Part shown: positions 41,817-49,297 of the stretch, piece after piece
Layout: each line of letters begins with the position of its first letter
How positions within the stretch are numbered: position 1 is the stretch's first letter
From: Sediminibacterium goheungense
Lineage (GTDB): Bacteria; Bacteroidota; Bacteroidia; Chitinophagales; Chitinophagaceae
DNA length: 64,000 nucleotides
Direction of reading: 5' to 3'
Assembly (NCBI RefSeq): GCF_004361915.1
Contig: NZ_SNWP01000011.1
Span: forward strand, 992,001 to 1,056,000
Program-made: the position numbers and the translations under genes
The notes under the pieces: model-generated
Told to the model about the DNA's origin: nothing
The model's database searches: none
What the model saw: only the letters and a program-made list of their open reading frames with translations

Positions 41817-43655
41817 TTATTTTTTTCTTTTGGCAACAAAATTTCCATTGGGTTGCTGGAAAGTAAGTTGGGTTACTTCATTGTCTTTTACTTCAAACTG
41901 CACATAATAACCTGGAGCAATTTTTAATGCAAACCTGTCATTGCCCAGTGCAGACATTTCATATTCCGGTTGTCCTGGTACGAGCGTAAAGAGTGTATTG
42001 CTTTTGACGGATACCTTTACGGTTACGCCATTTAGTTCATAATCACCGGTATATTTCTGAAGATCACCTGCATTTGTTTTAATAGTTCTTGGGGAACGGT
42101 AAAATTTTAATGCATCAAGTGTTGGCTCGAGTTTCAGGCTAAGTGCATTGATTTCACCAGCTTCATTCATGAAAAACTGAAACTTTAACGGACTATTTGC
42201 TGATGTATCAATTGAGCCATCTTTATCTATATTGAATGGGCTAAATATATCGAAGTGATAATGTTTTAACCAGGTAACATCATTGGCACCTATATAACCA
42301 AATAACGAGTCGTTCCGAACAATCAGTTCCATACTGCCATACCCCGGGTGTGTATAAATGCCTTCATAATTTTGTAAAGCATGGCTTGGTCGGGTATTTT
42401 TTTGCTGATTGGAGCTGGTTGTTTTCTCGGCTGCTTTTGCTGCTTCTTTTGCTTTTTTGTTGCTTTCGAGAATATCTTTGTTCCAATCAAAATAGGGCAG
42501 CTTTAATAACCGATCAGCAATCATGTTACGAACGATAGATGTTACAGATGATGCATTCTGATTAGTGAGTACAATGATGCCAATACTATCAGTTGGAAAG
42601 AAACAGGTACTGGCAGAGAATCCATCAATATTACCACCATGTTCAACCCTGTAATGCCCTTTGTAAGATGAAAGTGACCAGCCCATGCCATAACTTGAAA
42701 AAAACACATCAGTCCTTTCTTTTGATGGTAAGCCTGAACCGGAAACCATTTGTGCCGACATTGCATTGTTTACATAGCTTGCCGGTAGAATTTCTTTGCC
42801 CTCATACTTTCCACTATTGATCCAGGTAATAACCCATTTCGCCATTTCATTTACGCTGCTGTTAATACTTCCGGCTGGCCCCATGGCATTGATGGGGTAA
42901 TAGTCGAGTTTGTCGATGATACTGTCTTTTTTTATACCGTAACCGATAGCTGCATCCGGATCTTTGGTGAGGGCCTCAATGCTGGTATTAGATCTTGTCA
43001 TGCCAAGTGGTCTGAAAAGATAGGTAGTGATATTTTCTTCCCAGCTTTTACCAGTAAGTTTTTCGGCAATCAAACCTTGTGTAAGGAACATGAAATTATT
43101 GTACTGCCATCTTTCCCTTATGCCAAAAGAGGGTTCCTGGTAACGTATTCTTTGCAGCAGGCTGTCTCTCGAATTAGTCTTAAACAGGTACCAGGAATAA
43201 TCATGACGAGGCAATCCAGTTCTATGACTCATCATATCGCGGATACTGATATGTTTATCCATATCCTCATTGTAAAATTTCAGTGAAGGCAGGTATTTTA
43301 CAGCAGGTTCATCGAAGTCTATTTTCTTCTCTTTTTGAAGGATACCTAGCAACGAAGAAGTAAATGCCTTGGTACAACTGCCAATGGCAAAAAGGGTATT
43401 GGGCGTTACAGGTAATTTTTTTTCATAGTCGCGAAATCCAAAGCCTTTCGCATATACAATTTTATCTTTTTCAACTACAGCTACTGCGAAACCGGCCGCT
43501 AGCTGGTCTTTTAATACCCTTTCAAATGCAGTATCAAGTCCGGCAAAACGATCGTTTAACAGAATAGAGTTGTTCTTTTTTTGCGCATAGGCTGATACTG
43601 CCATACAAGCAGCAACCAGCATAAAAAATGATCTCATAGCAGTAGTTTTTAACAT
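41817..43655 (-). CDS. Class C beta-lactamase-like serine hydrolase with C-terminal DUF3471-like region
   Basis: This 612-residue exported protein has a signal peptide (AMRSFFMLVAACMAVSAYAQ). The catalytic domain (about 35-400) has the S-x-x-K motif GSCTKAF, Tyr-x-Asn in WQYNNFMFLTQGL and the third box VEHGGNIDG. A Lys/Ala-rich linker leads to a C-terminal DUF3471-like lipocalin region (about 430-612; YEGIYTHPGYGSMELIVRND). Family members include peptidases and esterases. Nothing shows it confers beta-lactam resistance. Confidence 0.87.
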   Translation of the reverse strand: MLKTTAMRSFFMLVAACMAVSAYAQKKNNSILLNDRFAGLDTAFERVLKDQLAAGFAVAVVEKDKIVYAKGFGFRDYEKKLPVTPNTLFAIGSCTKAFTSSLLGILQKEKKIDFDEPAVKYLPSLKFYNEDMDKHISIRDMMSHRTGLPRHDYSWYLFKTNSRDSLLQRIRYQEPSFGIRERWQYNNFMFLTQGLIAEKLTGKSWEENITTYLFRPLGMTRSNTSIEALTKDPDAAIGYGIKKDSIIDKLDYYPINAMGPAGSINSSVNEMAKWVITWINSGKYEGKEILPASYVNNAMSAQMVSGSGLPSKERTDVFFSSYGMGWSLSSYKGHYRVEHGGNIDGFSASTCFFPTDSIGIIVLTNQNASSVTSIVRNMIADRLLKLPYFDWNKDILESNKKAKEAAKAAEKTTSSNQQKNTRPSHALQNYEGIYTHPGYGSMELIVRNDSLFGYIGANDVTWLKHYHFDIFSPFNIDKDGSIDTSANSPLKFQFFMNEAGEINALSLKLEPTLDALKFYRSPRTIKTNAGDLQKYTGDYELNGVTVKVSVKSNTLFTLVPGQPEYEMSALGNDRFALKIAPGYYVQFEVKDNEVTQLTFQQPNGNFVAKRKK

Positions 43656-43702
43656 GGTATTTTATAATTAGTCTGTCTGGATTAGATTTTATTACAAATA
43701 TT

Positions 43703-44926
43703 TTACCGTAATGCCTGTTCCAGATCATTCAGGATGTCATCAATATTTTCAATACCTACACTCATGCGTATCAGGCCATCAGTAATACCGTATTTAATCC
43801 TTTCTTCTCTGGGTATCCCAAAATGGCTCATACTGGCGGGATGTGAAACCAATGTATCTACTGTTCCCAATGAAATAGCACGAACACACATCTGTAATTG
43901 GTTAATAAATTTTTTACCGGCATCCAGTCCACCTTTGAGTTCATAACTCATGACCGCACCGGGTAAACGCATTTGTTTGGCGCTTACTGAAAAATCCGGG
44001 TGACTCTTCAGTCCTGTAAAATTCACTTTTGCGATGGCTGGATGTTTTTCCAGGTATTCGGCTACTTGCTGGGCATTGGCACAATGTCTCTCCATTCTTA
44101 GTTCCAGTGTTTTCACTCCCTGGGCCAGGAGAAAAGCATCAAAGGGATTACTGTTGCCTCCCAGTAATACATGCCATTTCCAGACGTTGGTTTTCATTTT
44201 TTCAAGGTCCCTCCCTATTAAAATACCACCAATGGCTGTACCATGACCGTTAAGAAATTTGGTAGTAGAGTGGAATACATAGTCTACGCCATATTTAAAC
44301 GGCTGTTGCAGATAAGGTGTTGCAAAAGTGTTATCTACACTTACGATTAGTGCCTTTGCTTTGGCTATTTTGGTAACAGCTTCTATATCTATACACTGAA
44401 TAGTAGGATTGGCAGGTGTTTCAATATGCACCATTTTGATGTTTGGATACTGATGTAAAGCTTCTTCCACTTTATTCAGGTCGCGCATATCAACAATGAT
44501 GGCTTCAATGCCTGTTGCTGCCAACACCTTTGTCATAAGCTCCTGCGTGCCTCCATACAAAGAATAATGCGAGAGAATGGCATCTCCCGATTTCAGGTTG
44601 CTTAAAAACAAAGTGGTCATGGCTGCCTGTCCACTGGCATGTAAAAGTGCTTTTAATTGTAGTGGCTTTCCATCAGTATCTTTTAAACCAAAAGCTTCCA
44701 GTGCAGCAATGGTTTCTTCGGCGGCGGTAAATGTAGGATTACCCCAGCGGCTATATACCCGGGTTTTATCTGCGCCGGCGAAACGATTCATGCCATCTTC
44801 GGCGGTATCAAAAGTAAAGGTTGAAGTAGCAAAGATGGGTGTCAGGTGGGCATCTTCTGCATTCTTATGACCATTGGTATGCATGGCTACAGAACTGATA
44901 CCCGTAAGTGGAAATTTTTCGGACAT
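43703..44926 (-). CDS. PLP-dependent trans-sulfuration enzyme (cystathionine gamma-synthase / methionine gamma-lyase type)
   Basis: This 407-residue protein starts at the ATG at 44926; an upstream frame to 44968 would begin within the -7 box. The PLP lysine is in VFHSTTKFLNGHG, with YSRWGNPTFTAAEETIAALE, LLHASGQAAMTTLFLS and VDNTFATPYLQQPFKYGVD. The C-terminal LIRMSVGIENIDDILNDLEQ completes the family pattern. Whether it makes cystathionine, cleaves it, or degrades methionine cannot be told from motifs alone. Confidence 0.9.
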   Translation of the reverse strand: MSEKFPLTGISSVAMHTNGHKNAEDAHLTPIFATSTFTFDTAEDGMNRFAGADKTRVYSRWGNPTFTAAEETIAALEAFGLKDTDGKPLQLKALLHASGQAAMTTLFLSNLKSGDAILSHYSLYGGTQELMTKVLAATGIEAIIVDMRDLNKVEEALHQYPNIKMVHIETPANPTIQCIDIEAVTKIAKAKALIVSVDNTFATPYLQQPFKYGVDYVFHSTTKFLNGHGTAIGGILIGRDLEKMKTNVWKWHVLLGGNSNPFDAFLLAQGVKTLELRMERHCANAQQVAEYLEKHPAIAKVNFTGLKSHPDFSVSAKQMRLPGAVMSYELKGGLDAGKKFINQLQMCVRAISLGTVDTLVSHPASMSHFGIPREERIKYGITDGLIRMSVGIENIDDILNDLEQALR

Positions 44927-44965
44927 TCTTAGTAAATTGTCTGGGTAAATAAAATTCTTCTTCCT

Positions 44966-44973
44966 CAAATGTA
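44966..44973 (-). promoter_or_regulatory. -7 box TACATTTG of the PLP enzyme gene
   Basis: A perfect TAnnTTTG on the minus strand, 39 nt before the ATG at 44926, in the 56-bp gap shared with the divergent DinB-family gene. Confidence 0.45.
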
Positions 44974-44982
44974 AGACGAATC

Positions 44983-45474
44983 ATGAAGCAATTACTCCTC
45001 TCTTATACGGCTTATGAAATCTGGGCCAATGAACAGTTGCTTAGCCTTGCCGTGGAACTTTCTCCCGAAGAACAGAACAGGCCGCTTGTAAGCAGTTTTC
45101 CTTCGGTTCATAAAACCTTTTTACATATGTGGGATGCTGCCAGTGCCTGGTGGCAAAGGCTGCAGATGCATGAGCAGGTAGTGATGCCCAGCCTGAGTTT
45201 TCACCCAGGCATGAAAGATATTGCCAATGGGCTACTTCAGCAAAACCGCCAATGGTACTCTTTTGTAGAGGATGCCGGTGAAGAAATGCTGCTGGCCTCT
45301 CTTTCATATACAAACATGAAGGGGCAGCCTTTTGTACAGCCTGTCTTTGAAATTATCATGCATTTATCAAATCACGGTACCTATCATCGTGGGCAGGTTG
45401 TGACTTTATTTCGGCAATTAGGTGTGGAAAAAATACCCCAAACTGACTACATACTATTTACCCGGACAAAGTAA
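44983..45474 (+). CDS. DinB-family metal-binding four-helix protein
   Basis: This 163-residue protein has the DinB/YfiT pattern with the metal-binding histidines spread over the helices: SFPSVHKTFLHMWDAASAWW and MHLSNHGTYHRGQVVTLFRQ. It starts SYTAYEIWANEQLLSLAVEL, as typical members do. Such proteins are thiol- or sugar-dependent transferases or of unknown activity. It is transcribed divergently from the PLP enzyme. The 140-bp gap after it has no clear terminator; TATCTTAG at 45591-45598 is a possible -7 box for the next gene. Confidence 0.85.
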   Translation: MKQLLLSYTAYEIWANEQLLSLAVELSPEEQNRPLVSSFPSVHKTFLHMWDAASAWWQRLQMHEQVVMPSLSFHPGMKDIANGLLQQNRQWYSFVEDAGEEMLLASLSYTNMKGQPFVQPVFEIIMHLSNHGTYHRGQVVTLFRQLGVEKIPQTDYILFTRTK

Positions 45475-45614
45475 TAAGTAAGGACGCAGGCTACCGAGAG
45501 AATGTATGCTTTTTTGTGTATTGTAATATACAGTATGCTGAATTGGGATATGTGATATTTTCTTTCACATTTCTCTTTTAAGCTTTAACGTATCTTAGCA
45601 CAAAAGAGCATTAC

Positions 45615-48014
45615 ATGAAGCGTATTGGATTTCTTATGATCTTGTTGATGGTACTTTTGGGCGATGAAAAAGTACATGCACAGTTTGTAGATTCGATTAT
45701 GGATTCGCATGCGAATCTCTTTCCTAAAGAGAAAATGCATATTCACTTTGATAAACAGGTGTACAATAAGGATGAAACGATCTGGTATAAACTTTACCTG
45801 CTGGTAGATAATAGTCTTAGTGGATTAAGTAAAAACGTATATGTTGATTGGTATGATACCGATGGAAAAATGTTACGTCAGACCGTATCTCCGATTTTTC
45901 AGTCAACAGCAAAAGGCTCTTTTGACCTTCCTGTTGATTATTCAGGTGCCTTTGTGAGGGTGAAAGCTTATACAAGATGGATGCTCAACGATGATACCAG
46001 TTTTATTTACCAGAAAGATATATTGATTAATAACGGTAAGCCTTCAGCAAAAAAACAAGCAGTTTCCCGAACCAGGCTTGAACTTTTTCCTGAAGGAGGA
46101 GCCCTTGTGGAAGGATTGGATGAGAAAATTGCATTTAAAAGCACCAATCAGTCTGGTATACCTGTGCGTATCAAAGGCGTACTGATGAATGATAAGAATA
46201 AAGTACTGGATACACTTAAGATTTTGCATGATGGAATGGGTAGTTTTATGCTCAGACCAGTAGCTGGAGAGAAGTACAGGGTTGAATGGACGGATGAAAA
46301 TGGAGCCAAAGGGAGTACCGCTATTTCCAATATACAACAGCAAGGTGTGGCGCTGAGTATTCAGGGTACAAATGATAAAGCCCTCATTCAGGTACAAAGA
46401 ACTGAAAATGTTACGGATAACTACAAGCAGTTATTTCTCCTCGTTCATATGAATGAAAGGCCTATTTATAAGGTGCAGTTGAAAATGCCTGAAAAATTAG
46501 TATTAAATACCGCAGTACCCATTGATGAACTACAAACGGGTATCCTTCAGTTCTCATTGTTTACAAGCGACTGGATACCGTTGGAAGAAAGGATTTTATT
46601 CGTTAATAACAGAATGCATGAGTTTAATGCACGTGTAAATCCGGGAATCATTAACCTAAATAAAAGAGGTAAAAATATAGTTGAAGTGTTTGTTTCAGAT
46701 ACAGCTGTTACAAACATGTCTGTTTCTATCACAGATGCGGAGCTTTCCGGTACAGAACAGTATAATATATTCTCAGATTTTCTATTAAGTAATCAGTTAA
46801 GAGGATATATACATAATCCCGCATACTATATGAAAAGTGATGCGGATAGCATTACACGCCGGCTGGATCTGGTAATGATGACAAATGGCTGGAGACGTTT
46901 TGACTGGAATAAAATTAAAGCGGCTGTTGAACCTAAACTGCAATTTCCTCCTGAAACTGATTTTATGAAACTGCAGGGAAAAGTATATGGTATAGGAACG
47001 GGTGGCGGCAGCAATCCACAATTGAATCTGATACTAGCCAATAAAGACAGCAGTAAGAATATGTATTTTGTACCGGTGAACAGGGATGGGAGTTTTGAGG
47101 AACGGGATGTCTTTTTTTTCGATACCGCAAAAGTGTATTATAACCTGAATGCAGACACTAAAAATGCCGGACGTGTTACAGAAGTGCAATTAAACAATGG
47201 CTTATTGAAAAAACAGCCGGGTAGTACCATCCGTATGGATCAGCAGCCTTATCTGCAAAACTGGTCTGATAGTCTGGCACTTGTAAGAATGAATATGTTT
47301 TTGGCCGAAGAAGAAAAGCTTAGGAAAAGTATGGCATCTGCTACTTTACAGGAAGTAGTTGTGCAGGCAAAAATTAAGAACCCAATGCAGGAACTGGATG
47401 AAAAATATGCATCTGGTCTTTTCTCTGCAGGGGATGCCTATAGTTTTGATCTTACTGCTGATAAGGCATTGGGTGCTTTTAATGTATTGACTTATTTGCA
47501 GGGTAAAGTAGCGGGATTACAAATATCCGGATCGGGTTCCCAAATGTCTCTGAGCTGGCGTGGCGGTACTCCATCTTTATATCTGAATGAAATGATTTCT
47601 AATGTGGATATGGTACAAAGTATTCCTATTACCGATATTGCTTATATTAAAGTTATGCGTCCACCATTTTTTGGATCAGGAGGTGGTGGTGCCGACGGTG
47701 CTATTGCCATTTACACAAAGAAAGGAAGTGATGCCAGGAAAAATGACCCGGGTAAAAAAGGGATGGAAACAACCATACTTGCGGGCTACTCAAGGTTCAG
47801 GGAGTTTTATAGCCCCAGTTACGAAAAAGATGGCAGTTATGATGCAGATACAAGAAGTACACTTTACTGGAACCCATATATCATAACCAATAAAAAAACG
47901 CCCAGATTCAGAATAGAGTTCTACAACAATGATTTCTCTAAAAAATTATTGCTTGTGTTGGAAGGGATCAATGCTGATGGAAAAATGACAAGAACCGTTA
48001 AATACCTTGAATAG
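45615..48014 (+). CDS. Exported MG2-like protein with C-terminal TonB plug domain and no barrel
   Basis: This 799-residue protein has a signal peptide (MKRIGFLMILLMVLLGDEKVHA). An alpha-2-macroglobulin MG2-like beta-sandwich (about 40-130; KMHIHFDKQVYNKDETIWYK) comes next. Further beta domains run to about 480, and a region resembling the TonB receptor plug spans about 575-710 (LQEVVVQAKIKN, FNVLTYLQGKVAGLQISGSG, GADGAIAIYTKKG). Only about 90 residues remain after the plug, too few for a 22-strand barrel. Proteins of this type are common in Bacteroidota and uncharacterised; the plug may dock to a barrel or to TonB-like partners. Confidence 0.8.
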   Translation: MKRIGFLMILLMVLLGDEKVHAQFVDSIMDSHANLFPKEKMHIHFDKQVYNKDETIWYKLYLLVDNSLSGLSKNVYVDWYDTDGKMLRQTVSPIFQSTAKGSFDLPVDYSGAFVRVKAYTRWMLNDDTSFIYQKDILINNGKPSAKKQAVSRTRLELFPEGGALVEGLDEKIAFKSTNQSGIPVRIKGVLMNDKNKVLDTLKILHDGMGSFMLRPVAGEKYRVEWTDENGAKGSTAISNIQQQGVALSIQGTNDKALIQVQRTENVTDNYKQLFLLVHMNERPIYKVQLKMPEKLVLNTAVPIDELQTGILQFSLFTSDWIPLEERILFVNNRMHEFNARVNPGIINLNKRGKNIVEVFVSDTAVTNMSVSITDAELSGTEQYNIFSDFLLSNQLRGYIHNPAYYMKSDADSITRRLDLVMMTNGWRRFDWNKIKAAVEPKLQFPPETDFMKLQGKVYGIGTGGGSNPQLNLILANKDSSKNMYFVPVNRDGSFEERDVFFFDTAKVYYNLNADTKNAGRVTEVQLNNGLLKKQPGSTIRMDQQPYLQNWSDSLALVRMNMFLAEEEKLRKSMASATLQEVVVQAKIKNPMQELDEKYASGLFSAGDAYSFDLTADKALGAFNVLTYLQGKVAGLQISGSGSQMSLSWRGGTPSLYLNEMISNVDMVQSIPITDIAYIKVMRPPFFGSGGGGADGAIAIYTKKGSDARKNDPGKKGMETTILAGYSRFREFYSPSYEKDGSYDADTRSTLYWNPYIITNKKTPRFRIEFYNNDFSKKLLLVLEGINADGKMTRTVKYLE

Positions 48015-48017
48015 GCA

Positions 48018-48087
48018 TGAATGGTGAATGGTCAATGGTGAATATAGTTTTCAAATTCACTATTCACCATTGACCATTCACCATTCA
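48018..48087. repeat. Heptad-repeat inverted element I (perfect 27-bp stem)
   Basis: The arms 48018-48044 and 48061-48087 are perfectly complementary over 27 bp with a 16-nt loop. Words are TGAATGG/TCAATGG type. It lies between convergent genes, 3 bp after the stop of the plug protein and about 70 bp before the stop of the phytase gene. It has no U-tract. Confidence 0.9.
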
Positions 48088-48159
48088 CGCATAATGGCTA
48101 ATTTTCCATCATGTCAGAAAACTAAGCAGGGAGTAGTAGCATCAAAAATTAAATACAGA

Positions 48160-49230
48160 TTATTTTTCTCTGAGTCCTGCTTTTTGTGCGATAGACGTCC
48201 ATGAATAAAACTGAAAAGTTTTGTCTGTGCTCATAGCCACAAAGAGACCACCTTTAAATCCAGGTAAACTTACCGATGTAACATCGCTGCCATCGCTCTG
48301 GTTGGTAGATACTAATACAGATGTAATACGTTTATGGTCATTTGGATTGGTTTTCGATCCTTCTCTTGGGTAAATGTTGAATCTGTTGGCTGATTGATCT
48401 GAAACAAGAATATAACCTGTTCCATCGGCAAATTTATATATAGAGATGCCTTCATTGTCTTCTTTATAATCACCCTGTCCAAAGACAGCCAATTCATCGT
48501 TTCCTTTTTCAGGATCTGCATAATATTTTCGGATGCCAAATTGTTCGTCTGAATAATATACATAACCGAGTTCATTATCAACAGCAATGGATTCAATTTC
48601 TTTTTTGCCTGAAAAACGCCCGAATTTCCTGATCAATTTTGCGGTAACCATTCCTTTTTCATTGCCGGTAAGTAAGTATTGTTCCAGATAGCCTTCAGAT
48701 GGTCCGCTTTTTCGCCCAACGATTACAAAAACTGACTGGTCTGAAGGGCGTTTGTACAACGCAATGCCCATTGGGTAACGAAGACTGTCATTTACAAAAA
48801 CTGGTATTCCGCCATTGTCTATTGCCTGCATATCAGGCAAACGAAATATCCGGATACTGTTTTTATCTCTCTCTGTAGCTACTGCAATGTCTACAGTTTG
48901 TTTGTTGATGATAAGGCCGTAAGCAATGTCTACATTGTTCATTCTTTTTAATCCGGTAACCGATCTTTTCTTATCAATCTTTCCTTGTAAGTTGAATACA
49001 TAAAGACCACCGTTTTCTTTGTGCTTATCGGTGCCGATAACCATACTGTTAGATGGTTGCATACTGTCTATCCAGATGGCGGGGTCATCGCTGTCATCAA
49101 AAACAGTATCAGTGACCACAAGTGGTTTTATGGCAGACGTGTCGGTAGATACAATTTCTTTTTCTTTGATATTGTTCCTGCAGGCTGTTAATGCCACACA
49201 GAGTATAGAAGTAGATATAATCAGTCGCAT
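48160..49230 (-). CDS. Beta-propeller phytase lipoprotein
   Basis: This 356-residue protein has a lipoprotein signal (STSILCVALTAC) and a beta-propeller phytase domain. The calcium/substrate residues lie in FDDSDDPAIWID, VIGTDKHKENGGLYVFNLQG and later YVYYSDEQFGIRKYYADPEK and DNEGISIYKF. This class removes phosphate from Ca-phytate. Membrane anchoring and the adjacent TonB receptor suggest surface or periplasmic release of inositol phosphates. It is downstream of the receptor gene, separated by an 11-bp stem-loop. Confidence 0.87.
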   Translation of the reverse strand: MRLIISTSILCVALTACRNNIKEKEIVSTDTSAIKPLVVTDTVFDDSDDPAIWIDSMQPSNSMVIGTDKHKENGGLYVFNLQGKIDKKRSVTGLKRMNNVDIAYGLIINKQTVDIAVATERDKNSIRIFRLPDMQAIDNGGIPVFVNDSLRYPMGIALYKRPSDQSVFVIVGRKSGPSEGYLEQYLLTGNEKGMVTAKLIRKFGRFSGKKEIESIAVDNELGYVYYSDEQFGIRKYYADPEKGNDELAVFGQGDYKEDNEGISIYKFADGTGYILVSDQSANRFNIYPREGSKTNPNDHKRITSVLVSTNQSDGSDVTSVSLPGFKGGLFVAMSTDKTFQFYSWTSIAQKAGLREK

Positions 49231-49246
49231 GTTAATTAGGATTAAA

Positions 49247-49273
49247 CAGAACCCCGGTAGTTCCGGGGTTCTG
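49247..49273 (-). terminator. Stem-loop between the TonB receptor and phytase genes
   Basis: A perfect 11-bp stem (49247-49257 with 49263-49273, outer sequence CAGAACCCCGG) with a 5-nt loop is followed on the minus strand by TTTAATCCTAATTAAC and the phytase ATG. The U-tract is short, so partial termination or RNA processing fits better than full termination. Confidence 0.65.
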
Positions 49274-49297
49274 CAGGTATGAAAGTAGCTAATGATT

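Noticed and set aside
41817..43655. Calling the class-C serine hydrolase an antibiotic-resistance beta-lactamase
   Set aside because: It has the S-x-x-K / Y-x-N / H-G-G boxes but also a DUF3471-like tail typical of peptidase- or esterase-like homologues, and no resistance context.
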